Below, in pieces: positions 11,801 through 20,423 of a stretch of 64,000 nt of DNA. Position numbers and translations under genes: made by a program. The notes beneath the pieces were generated by a model. It was not told the DNA's origin and made no database searches. It saw nothing but the letters and a program-made list of their open reading frames with translations. Source of the DNA: Scolanthus callimorphus (taxonomy: Eukaryota > Cnidaria > Anthozoa > Actiniaria > Edwardsiidae); NCBI GenBank assembly GCA_033964015.1, contig CM066925.1, positions 1,129,199-1,193,198 on the forward strand, in the 5' to 3' direction. Positions within the stretch are counted from its first letter, which is position 1; each line of letters opens with the position of its first letter.

Positions 11801-12170
11801 GAACAGTTGTCTAAGAAGAATCTTGGGAATATGCTGGAAGGATAAAGTCACCAACGTTGAGCTATGGGAATGGACAGGAGAAGAGGCGGTGGAGATACAG
11901 ATAAGGAGGAGAAAGTGGGGTTGGCTGGGCCATACCCTCAGAAAGCCTGCCAATAACATCACGAGGCAGGCTCTTTGCTGGAACCCTCAGGGGAAAAGAA
12001 GTCGAGGTCGCCCAAGAAATAGCTGGAGAAGGGACTTAGAGAGGGAAATACAGGAAGTAGGACTAAGTTGGACAGAGCTTGGAAGGAAAGCCCAGAATCG
12101 CGTGCGCTGGAGGAAGCTTATCGATGGCCTATGCTCCGCAGGGGGCAATGGGCATAAGTAAGTAAGTAAG
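8861..12170 (+). mobile_element. Complete non-LTR retrotransposon with 12-bp target duplication
   Basis: The element is bounded by perfect copies of CAAAGGACTGTT at 8849-8860 and 12171-12182. It begins with a CCGCT-rich 5' end and a ~230-base untranslated leader, carries one open frame (9093-12161) and ends in a TAAG tetranucleotide tail (about 12154-12170) instead of poly(A). Short tandem tails are typical of RTE-like and related clades. The perfect duplication, full-length leader and undamaged frame indicate a recent insertion. Clade placement (RTE-like against a related EN-RT clade) needs phylogeny. Confidence 0.88.
9093..12161 (+). CDS. LINE endonuclease/reverse transcriptase, intact
   Basis: This 1022-residue single ORF copies the element by target-primed reverse transcription. 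The N-terminal endonuclease (about residues 40-315) shows IGNWNVRTM, LSETRW, QCYAPTNEAEE, ILMGDFNAKIG, QIDHFCIS and SDHHLVLA, the expected APE-type catalytic series. The reverse transcriptase (about 560-850) shows IIVKVPKKGD, QAGFREDRSC, FVDYEKAFDSVD, GVRQGCLLSP and the catalytic LDYADDLALL. The C terminus has WLGHTLRKP and GKRSRGRPRNSW, a basic segment usual in these elements. The ATG at 9093 is about 230 bases into the element and gives an uninterrupted frame; no separate ORF1 is seen. No stop, frameshift or missing catalytic motif was noticed, so the protein could be functional. Confidence 0.92.
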   Translation: MRNVQQPILGEVGSLQGRCMTRHSESQSEAVRPNVLLTPRNTIRIGNWNVRTMYEAGKAAQIAKEMRDYRISVLGLSETRWIQDGRMALSTGEVILFSGHEEENAPHTEGVGLILSREAAKALISWEPVSSRIVTAKFSTKQKNIKVSIIQCYAPTNEAEESKKEEFYTMLQDILNKEKQKDITILMGDFNAKIGSDNTSYEEVMGKHGLGEINENGELLADLCAMNQVVIGGSVFPHKRVHKATWVSPDKTTENQIDHFCISKKFRRSLLDVRVRRGADVASDHHLVLATLKLRLKRHGRPVNPRARYNVDLLRETKMKDQFQLSISNKFQVLQDLYDAEGTTDIETEWSRAKSVWIESCEETIGKKKPTDKDWMSLDTKEKLEIRKKCKGVLNNCRTRAEKTKANEQYGNAHKEVRWSVRRDKRVYVDNLAKEAEEAAKKRNLKDLYQCTRRLSGKQQRIQKPVKDKHGKPLTTAEEQLERWAEHFGELLNRPVPDNPPDIPTPDTILPINCDKPSKSEIRSAIRALKNGKAAGPDGVPAEAMKADLATSVDILHRLFARIWEEESIPEEWLEGIIVKVPKKGDLGNCNNHRGIMLLSVPGKVFNRILLLRMRAAVDALLRDQQAGFREDRSCIDQICTLRVIIEQSLEWNSSLYVNFVDYEKAFDSVDRETLWRLLRYYGIPEKLVTLIKVSYEGMNCRVAHEGQLSDPFEVRTGVRQGCLLSPFLFLLAIDWIMRTVTKTGNNGIQWTPWEQLHDLDYADDLALLSHSQLQMQEKTSRLAEESAKVGLRINIGKTKVMRMNTTSETPVMTNGQELEDVKEFTYLGSVVNTNGGADKDVLTRIGKARTVYLMLKNVWASKELSLGTKLRIFRSNVKSVLLYGAETWRLTKKMLGKIQTFVNSCLRRILGICWKDKVTNVELWEWTGEEAVEIQIRRRKWGWLGHTLRKPANNITRQALCWNPQGKRSRGRPRNSWRRDLEREIQEVGLSWTELGRKAQNRVRWRKLIDGLCSAGGNGHK

Positions 12171-12182
12171 CAAAGGACTGTT

Positions 12183-12664
12183 GTTTGTGAACTGAGTGTT
12201 TGTTTATTTATAAATGGCGCGCCGGGGCTTCGTGCAACGCGCCAAAACCTTTGAATGTATATATTAGATATACTATATCTATATTAGATAATATAGATAT
12301 ATTGTTCACTCTAAACTTTTTGGAAAAACGACTTTTGCCTGAACATTACTATGTTATTTGTGAGAGAATCGCGTAGGTTTGGACGTATTTGTTGCTTTCG
12401 GCTGCGAGAAATTGTTTATTTTTTGGTTTCTGTGGAAGACTTAAAATGGCGCCTTTGCGAACTCGATCTTCTCGCTTACGAAAACGCTTGAATTAGATAT
12501 TCCGTCCACTTTATCGTTTTCGAATAAAATGTATCCTATAACACAGTTCCCCAAGTATGCAAGAAAATGGCGTGGTTGAGAAGTTCCGTGGTGCAGCCGT
12601 TTTTCCAGGCAGCTGGGCCGACAGTTTGACCTTGACCCCGCCCACATCACGTATTATATATAAG
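12183..12664. other. No gene seen
   Basis: The region holds an AT-rich TATATTAGATATA palindromic patch (12255-12305) and otherwise unassigned sequence. The small frames here have no recognisable motif. Confidence 0.4.
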
Positions 12665-12774
12665 ATTACGATTTTGAGACGGCAATTCCAAAAAATATTG
12701 ACGGCATTGGAAGAAATTTCTCCCAGGCAACTAGCCGTCAATATTTTGTGAAATTGCCGTCTCAAAATCGTAAT
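12665..12774. mobile_element. Hairpin MITE (ATTACGATTTTGAGACGG family)
   Basis: ATTACGATTTTGAGACGGCA at the left and its near-exact reverse complement at 12751-12774 enclose a ~60-bp loop, which itself repeats ATATTGACGGC in both orientations. A related right half is at about 63548-63626, where GACGGCTAGTTGGG and GTCTCAAAATCGTAAT recur. Confidence 0.75.
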
Positions 12775-13666
12775 TAGTATATATAATTAATTATTCTTAC
12801 TTTCAATTTGCATAACACAACACGCAGCGTAATAATATTATTCCTAGTGAATCATTTATTCGAAAACTACATTTGGGCGGGTTGGGTTAGACAAAATCGA
12901 TTTACCCCCTTTTTTACAAATTATCTGTTCATTTTTCTTTGAAACAAACAAAAACTAAAAGATTTATATATGGTTTAGCGTTGTCTTTTGTAGCATGTTT
13001 GCTGGAATGTTCGAAATGTTTCATCCGTGCCTGTGAAATGTGCACCACCGTTCGCACACACAACAAAAATATTCAAGCTACAAAACGACGTGGTTTAGAA
13101 AATTGCTCTTTATTTCAAAACGTGAAACCGTCATGAGTTCCCATCTCGTATATAATACGAATAGTTAAATGATAGGAGATTCGCATGGGACGTGCGATGT
13201 TTATGTTGCGCGTTTACGACAAGGTGTACAAAAATCGGCTTTTGGCGCGAGCATAAATTTTTGCGGTTTCAGAATGTCTTTCATATTTTGAATAATATTT
13301 CGTCATATTTGTGGAGTTATGATAATCGCATACATGTAGTAGCATACTACCCAAGCAGTATATAACAAATAGCTAATATGCATTTCTGTCGATTTAAACT
13401 AGTTCATGTGATATTCAGACCAAAAGTTCACAGAACGCATTCACTCGCAGATGCTAAATACGGTGCATGTTGATTATGCACTCACAATTTCCCAGAGCGG
13501 CCAAGTGGTTCTTTCAAATTTCCCTTAGCGAAACCAAACTAGTCAGTCTAGCTATGCTCTGAATTTCAGGGTCTAACTCCTTTTATGAAGACATGTACAA
13601 AAATGATGAAGTTGAGTAAGCCAAAGCGGGTATCCGGCAAATCGTTGTCTCGATATTTACTGTGCG

Positions 13667-13890
13667 ACTACGTCAACCGGGCCATCCCGTAAAAAGTTTG
13701 TCATTTAGAGATTCAAACCATTAAGCAAATTTAATACTTGCAATACATATGACGATGAGTAATAAGTGTTTTGAAGTTATTTCTGCCCATAATTTCCACA
13801 ATTTTTACCGATAAAAAAAGTCGAGATCCTTTGTTCTGTACTCGCTTTCTGATTGGCTAACTTCTTACAAAAGGACCCGGTTGACGTAGT
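13667..13890. mobile_element. MITE with ACTACGTCAACCGGG ends
   Basis: ACTACGTCAACCGGGCC at 13667 and GGACCCGGTTGACGTAGT at 13873 are inverted. Short flanking similarity (AAAAAGTTTGT against AACTTCTTACAAAA) continues inward. No ORF is inside. The preceding ~890 bases (12775-13666) contain no recognisable gene. Confidence 0.55.
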
Positions 13891-13951
13891 AGTAACGGTA
13901 AAATTTAACAGCTCAACATTGTTTTCAGGAATTCAATTCACGAGCACGAGA

Positions 13952-14783
13952 TAATTGAAGGGATGGGTGTAAGAACGACCTAAGTGATGTTTGAGACTTT
14001 TTTACGATTTTTTTGTTTTTTGACAAACAAACTGCAGAAACATTGTTAAAATAGCCTAAAACTAGCCTCCAAAAATGGCTGCGAAAACGCTGTAAAACAG
14101 CCTCTAACCAGTGGCTTTATCAACAACGATCTAAGTGACTATTCAGACTGCGCAAATCATGTTCAAATAGTCTAAGTTTTTCCTAAAAATCACGGTGAGA
14201 ACGATGTAAACCGGCCTTAGCCTTAAGCCCTAAACCCTAAACTCAATCTAACCCGAACTTAAATCTAACCCGAAGGCTAACCTAACCCTAAAACTGGCGG
14301 TAAGCCTAGGTAGAGACAAACCTGTGAAAGAACCCACAAGTGAGGAGCACATTTTACGAGCAAAATCGAGTCACAAAGAATTTGGCAGGCCGTGTGATGA
14401 CTCTTGGGTATTATGAAGCTTCTCTGTTGTTCTGTAGCAGGATTTCAGCTGTCAAGACAATTTGGGTTAGTTTTGAATCTAAAAGAATGCATTCGGCGCA
14501 ATATTTAGTTGACAGGTGCGAGTGACTTGGCACTCCCGGGGCTAGGGACGAAGTGCTGTCAATTTTTTTTAAGTTTTACCCATGATGCTTTGCGCTAGAT
14601 GATAAAGCCACTGGTTAGAGGCTGTTTTACAGCGTTTTCACGGTGATTTTTTGGGGAAAATACAGAGAGGCTAGTTTTAGGCTATTTTAACAATGTTTCT
14701 GCAGTTTGTTTGTCAAAAATCAAAAAATCGTAAAAAAGTCTCAAACATCACTTAGGTCGTTCTTACACCCATCCCTTCAATTA
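13952..14783. mobile_element. DNA element with ~165-bp terminal inverted repeats
   Basis: The left end TAATTGAAGGGATGGGTGTA and the right end are reverse complements, and the match runs with few indels to about 14122 on the left and 14599 on the right (inner ends AACCAGTGGCTTTATCA and GATAAAGCCACTGGTT). The interior of about 480 bp includes CCCTAAACCCTAAA and AACCTAACCCTAA runs near 14224-14290 that resemble telomere-like sequence. No transposase is present. The length of the inverted repeats is unusual for a MITE of this size. Confidence 0.8.
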
Positions 14784-15535
14784 GACCCTTGTAGTCAATG
14801 GCCATGTAAAAATTATTTCGTAAATCAACACAGAAGAGCGTACGAGCCCATGTTGTTGTTGATGTATTTTTTTTCAAATCTCTGCCTCTGTGATTTTATC
14901 AAAGCGTCGGCCGTTGTCATGGAAAATGGGCTGCATGAGATGTAGGCTCAGAACAAGGTATTTCCAAATATGGCTATGTACCGTTGACTGTACCGTGTCA
15001 GATTAGACTGGGAAGCTGATCAAGCAGCAGGACAGGATGTTCTACAAGAAGCTCCAGCAGAAGAGGATACCAAAGCTGGGCTTCTACACTGGTGCAACTA
15101 GCACCAGCTGGTTTACATGATGCACTTGGCCGGGCTCAGACACCTGCTGTTCAGGCAAAATGCATGGAGGGAAAGCATAAGCCCTCAGATTGGTCCATCA
15201 CAGGGAAAAGGCATGTCTGTAACCTCTGCAAATGGGTCTGGTGAGTCAGTCATGAGGCAAACGGATCTAGATGTAAAATGGCAATGTGGGTTCAATGTAA
15301 AGTAATGTGCAATGTAGCATATGAATGTGAAACTATAATGAATTATGAGGTTATGATGAGATGCTAAATGGCGGATTTACAACCAAAGCCTATGTAAATA
15401 TTTTTCTGGGCAATGCTCTCTCAAGAGAAATACTAACAAATCGGCACAGAGTCACAGGAATTAGTTCCTTTGTAGGATACAAAGAAAAAATTGCAGTGAC
15501 TCCAGTGAGATTTGAACCCACAACCCTTGGATTTA

Positions 15536-16143
15536 AGGTATGAGTATACCTTTGAGGGGTTGTCGCGGGAAAAAAATTGGTATCGCGTCACAATTTACAC
15601 CAAAAACGTCGTTCATATATCATTTTAAAGCTAAAAGGTTGGTCTATCTGATGAATGATTTTGTTTTCATTATATTGTACATGAACATATATTTTTTTAG
15701 CTCTAAAGAAAAAAGGGCGGACTTTCTTTAAAAAGTTCAAAACACATTTTATGCTAATTTTTGTGTTAGCATAGCCAAAAATATCGATTTCCAACCTGTT
15801 TTACGTGATATTTCCGCAAATACGTAAAATATCAATAATCCCGCACACCCTTTTTCAGATCGCCCTCTAAGGAATACATTTTGCGGAAATCTGGAGCTTT
15901 TAACATTAACTGGAAGTGGCAGGAGCTCTTAAAAAGCAAAAATTGGCACTTTTCCTTTGAAGCACAAAACGACGAAAACGATCCATCAAAGTAATGTTGC
16001 ATAAAACTATACAACTTAGTAAGTAAGGCCGTTCCATAAGCTTTAAAACGATGTATAAATGGCCCTTGTAGTGTTAATAATGAGGCGACAGTGATTTTTT
16101 TCGCGAAAAATTCACATCCCTCGCGCAAAGGTATACTCATACC
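15536..16143. mobile_element. TTAA-flanked piggyBac-like MITE
   Basis: Both ends are bordered by TTAA (15532-15535 and 16144-16147). The terminal inverted repeats are GGTATGAGTATACCTTTG at the left and its reverse complement, with one internal change, at the right. Similarity extends inward through GCGGGAAAAAAA-type sequence. A TTAA duplication is diagnostic of piggyBac-type insertion; GGTATGAGTATACC is not the canonical CCC-start, so the partner transposase is unknown. No long ORF lies inside. Confidence 0.75.
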
Positions 16144-16339
16144 TTAATATGTGCCAATGCACACTGCTTCTCAAGTAATGGCCTCCAGTGTTCTAGCAAT
16201 TAAGCTCTGGAACACAGTGGGAACGATTCTAGCTCTGCCTCCACATTCTTTATACCTGGGATATGTTGGAATCACTTCCAGAGATCTATTGCAAGTCAGA
16301 GGCCAGGATTCAAGATTTGGTCCCTTCCATTTTGTTGAT

Positions 16340-17170
16340 GAATGTACTGTTGTCACGTTGCTCTTTGCAAAGCTCTGTATCGCAAATGACCCTGAAGTAG
16401 ATCTAGGTAGTTTATGCGGAGAAATCTTTCAGACTGTGTCCACAGGCCTCCCATGCTCACCCCCTGATGGTGTGCCCCCCACCCCATGGTGGATGCATCA
16501 GGCTCTATTACTATGCTGGGGTCTGGCCGAGCTAGAGCCCTGCAATTCCAGGTGTAGAGATTGTCTACCCACCATTCTAGTTCCTCCATAGCCTCTTCCT
16601 TCAGCACTACCTGGCACTCATACTTCATGCTGGACCTCAGGAACACTGCTTGAATGGAGGAGTTCAGGTGACCTAAAACATGAGAGATTTGTAGCACCAG
16701 GGTTCGCAACCAGGCTTTGACATTCCATGCAATGCTTCTGACCTGGGCAGGGGCAGTGTAAATCAATTATTTGGGAGTCTATTGTATAACCCAGGAACTC
16801 TATTTTCTGAATTTGGGAGAGAACTGATTGCTTTAGATTTAGAATGAATGCTAAGTTTTCTTGAAGATGCAGAGTAAGGCTGAAATGGTACATCAACAGC
16901 TCTTCCAAGCTCCCTAAATCAGAATATTGCCTACAATAGGTATTTGATGAACTGGACCCCACTGCTTTTCTTTAGGTGGAGCTCTCAAATTTCCCTGCCG
17001 AGAGTTCCTTGTGACCCTCAGGTACACCGGGCCCTGAAGCTCTCCTGTCATGGTTGTGCAGCCATGGCATCTGCTCTCATCAGAGGCATGTGGCTTGACT
17101 TGCAATATGCCTTTTTGAATGGCCATAGAAATGGCGGCCTCTAAAAAGTATGGGTCAGCTAACAGCACCC
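16340..17170 (-). pseudogene. DIRS-type retrotransposon RT-RNase H remnant
   Basis: Three overlapping minus-strand frames join by frameshifts. Reading 5' to 3' on the minus strand, a worn polymerase segment is followed by LKQSVLSQIQKIEFLGYTID (16618-16962), then KEEAMEELEWWVDNLYTWN and IEPDASTMGWGAHHQG (16353-16766). The last is the RNase H segment with its first aspartate, in the arrangement found in DIRS/Pat/Ngaro elements. The YxDD motif is not clear and no tyrosine recombinase is seen, so the copy is dead and truncated. It starts directly beside the TTAA-flanked MITE. Confidence 0.7.
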
Positions 17171-19576
17171 AACCAGTCCTGCAACTGGAGATGAGCCTTG
17201 TTTTGGAGGATTGTCGACAATTTGCACCTCAGAATTGCCCATCTTGAAATCTGTATGATCAATATGGCAGAGGGAGTGAAACAAAAAGGACCATGAGATG
17301 GTATCCATGGGACTCAAACCTGTTAGTCCAGTTTGACTCGTTTGTTTCTTGTTAGAAGCTGTAAATTCGGAGTGGAACAAAGTGGGCATTGCATTGTTAC
17401 ATTGAAGTCAAGTGAAGTCAAGTAATTTTGCACTCACATCAACCAACTTTGAACCTCTCATAATATCAAAACAGGTTGTTTTCTTTTGCACTTCTAATAA
17501 AAACACCTACTACACATAGATTGAAGTACCTGTCAGTACAAAAGTTGTGGAGATCAGAGTTAGTATCATGTGACAACCGGGCATTGTACTTTTACCCAAG
17601 TTTCAGGCTGTACCAACATTTTTTCGATATATGCTCTTAGGTACCTCGAGATTGAGTGATTTACTCTATGTAACAGACGTTTGGCTAAATTCTACAAGCC
17701 GGATCTGAAGATATTTCACCAATAACATTAATGTGGCTGCCATTTTGAAAATATTGTCCAATACATCTGACGCTTCTTGAGAAAACTAAACAAGTTACCA
17801 ACTTCAGACCCCCCCCCCCTCCTCCCAAGTTGTCCCATCCCGATTTAGGCCCCCCAAATCAAAATTATGCTCCACGGTGCCTGTATGTAAAACCCAGTGT
17901 AGGTAGTGAATAGGAAATTTTCATGATGACGTATTTAGATATGACTACCAGAAACCTTTGCGTTGTCCCTTTTGTTCGCACAATTACTGCCTATCTGATT
18001 TTAAAAATCGTAGCTTTTGTCACAATCCTGTTGACTTTTAGGCAATTCTGTTCTTCTTTGGTAGCCTACTGGTGTTCAGCGACTAATTGGGATATGCTAG
18101 ATGATAAAGTATTTATGGGTTTTTAAAAAATATACAATCTTTACTGACCAAAATCCACATACTGTACCCGTTACTTGGTCATGTGAGTTTCTTTACCTAG
18201 TGACATCAAAGTGTGAGTGGATGCCTGAAATTTGTCATACCAGTATCCTGAGAAAAATAGTAACTTTCTCAACTATGCCTCTGATCCGAGTTCCATTTGC
18301 ATGCTTCGTTTCGCGATCACTATTGACCCGTTTAATATCAAACTTTATGATTTAGTTTAGTTTTTTTTCCTCTTTTTTTTAATTTCACTTTTCATACAAT
18401 ACATTCATAACCCAACACCAAAAACCCATATACATTTCGCTTTTTTTTACATTTGTGTTTTACATAAATATAACTCATTAATTTAAAGACACTTTTACAT
18501 TTTCTTTCTGGGTACGATATAACGAAAAAAAAAACACACAAAACACTACAACACAGTACAATATCCCATATTGCAACCAGAGTTAACTCTTTCCAGACGG
18601 CCCCTGTAAATATCGATCACCCATGATCGATGGCTTAAAAAATTCTAACACAAGATTTTTTTGTCACAAGATCATTAATACTGCCAATGTAGATAGCTGA
18701 TATCTTGATTAACATGTTAAATCATAAATGACCAGGCTCTAGGCGTGCATTTTGCTTTTATTTTCAAACTCACTTTACAAATGCTCACTCGATCTTGTTT
18801 TGAGGTGGCGTAACGAGGGTCTAAAATGTCTATGTTTGATTCTCTTATTCTCCATTAGTACAGTGAAATCTTCCCAATTTTCAAGTTACAAGCAACAAAC
18901 ATACCTTCTGCAGTTGCACTAACCTATTTTCTAGCATTTGAGATCCAATAGACTGCCAGAGTGTAGGCATTTTCTTCTCAAGCACTTGCAAACAAGAAAA
19001 TTCAACGTCCACGCCCGTGGAGCATGCTGGGAACTTGAACACAACCAACCATAGAGGTCTCCCAACTTTAAATCTTGTAAAATATATATATAAGTCTGAA
19101 GCCATGCCTGCCAAGTAGCACAATTTTGGGCTTTTTATCTAGCAAACATTGTGAAATATCCAAATCAGAAGTCAGATATGGCTTCAAACTGCCTCGTTTC
19201 TCAGAGCTCAGGTATGTTTCCCAGAATATTTTTCTTGCCACCATTGTCGAATTTGAGGAGCAATTTCTGGTAAAAATACCTTGCACTTAGCTCGGTTCTT
19301 TGAGAAAGTGCTGAATTATGCTGTCAAAAGACTTCGTGATGTCCCAAGCACTCTGAGAAATGAGAAAACGCCCAAAAAATACCAAAATTTAGCTGTTATG
19401 TGCAGCGTGACACTAGTTCCAGCTGGCCGTTAAAAATGGCTTCTCTGATCAACATGGCCTCGTTTGAATATCTGAGCCCTAGTTATTATGGTCAGCTGTC
19501 ATTGATTGGTGTACATAAAAAAACTGAGGGGGGGGGGGGGGTTGTCGTATTGACACTCTTTAAAACCCTGCATTTT
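17171..19576. other. Long stretch with no recognisable gene
   Basis: There is a C-rich run near 17810-17824 and an AT-rich, A/T-homopolymer-rich section at 18350-18560. Frames such as 17923-18126, 18101-18355 and 18881-19286 (minus) show no domain or splice-supported exon. The missing first exon of the PRPP synthetase gene could lie here, but I could not identify it. Confidence 0.4.
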
Positions 19577-19701
19577 CAGGGGCGTAGCCAGGGGGGGGGG
19601 GGGGGGGGGGGGGTTCCGGATCTATGATCTAGATCTATGTGGAGTTTTTTATTTTTTGAATTTTGGAACCCCCCCTCTCATAAGTGCTGGCTACGCCCCT
19701 G
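19577..19701. mobile_element. Hairpin MITE with poly(G)/poly(C) stem
   Basis: CAGGGGCGTAGCCAGGGGGG at the left and CCCCCCT plus TGGCTACGCCCCTG at the right form a hairpin. A ~20-base G run follows the left arm. Another G run lies just upstream at 19530-19542. Such GGGGCGTAGCC hairpins are repeats, and the G run length is likely to be unstable or misread. Confidence 0.7.
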
Positions 19702-19864
19702 ATTTTTAAAAACATCACGCCATCGTGAAAGAGCTAAGTGCCAAAATCAAAAACTCCCATTTTTCAAGATGAACAGGTAGCTTATTAGCCAATTTTGCCG
19801 CATGTCGCTCTACTTTCTCTATGAAAACAAGGTGTTGTTTAAACATTGACAGAGAGGGGACCTT

Positions 19865-20085
19865 CTATCGATCCCTACCCTTATATAAAATCATTTTGTA
19901 CATAAGAAGCACAAAGTTGATTGCAGAGGTATCAGAGTCAACCCAAAATAAAATATTCCTAAGATTAATGCTTGATTCCATGTCATTCAACCATTCACGA
20001 ATCTCAAGAAACAGGTTCCTTGATTCGCTGCACTCTACAAACATATGTTCGACAGTTTCTAGTTGAGAAAAACAGAAGGAGCAAC
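19865..20085 (-). pseudogene. LINE C-terminal zinc-finger (zf-RVT-like) fragment
   Basis: On the minus strand the frame reads SCSFCFSQLETVEHMFVECS followed by NLFLEIREWLND. The C-x2-C...H-x4-C pattern with ETVEH-FVEC is the C-terminal zinc-binding segment found after the reverse transcriptase of many LINEs. The polymerase itself is absent, so this is a 5'-truncated relic. Confidence 0.65.
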
Positions 20086-20326
20086 TTAAGGACTAGATTT
20101 AGTTTAGTTTAATTATTCTCTTTCTCTTTATGTGGGTCTTGTATAATAATAGAAATATTAACATACTCGCGCCCCAATTTTAGTCTGGGGACATCATTTT
20201 TAAATTTTCTCCCCAAAGAAATATAATGGCTGGAAAATGTTTAACACAACTTTTATCAGAAATAATTTAAAAAAAAAACAATGTTTTGAAAATTATTTCC
20301 AGAAATACTCCAACTGTTTCATTCAG

Positions 20327-20423
20327 TGCGTGGAAATGAAAAGAATTCATTGGGATAAGTTCCTGGATGGCTGGCCAAATCTGTTTATTAACAATGTTAA
20401 GCAGGATTGTGCAGGACGAGACG
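20327..20423 (+). CDS. PRPP synthetase-like exon A
   Basis: The acceptor CAACTGTTTCATTCAG precedes TGC, and the donor is GTATGT. It encodes 32 codons including [16 protein letters not shown] plus one base. An earlier AG at 20301-20302 would extend it by eight codons; the nearer site has the better pyrimidine tract. Confidence 0.8.

Noticed and set aside
15488..15531. tRNA-like GGGTTCAAATCTCACT on the minus strand
   Set aside because: It resembles a B box, but no A box at the proper distance was seen; at best it is a SINE scrap.
16151..16591. 146-residue plus-strand frame
   Set aside because: It is antisense to the DIRS RNase H remnant.
18881..19286. Two overlapping minus-strand frames
   Set aside because: No recognisable motif and no splice support. 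The GCC-poor, AT-rich context fits chance frames.
20237..20326. In-frame ATG upstream of exon A as the true start of the PRPP synthetase
   Set aside because: The upstream residues (MFNTTFIRNNLKKKQ) are low-complexity and unlike the family, and a good acceptor ends at 20326.
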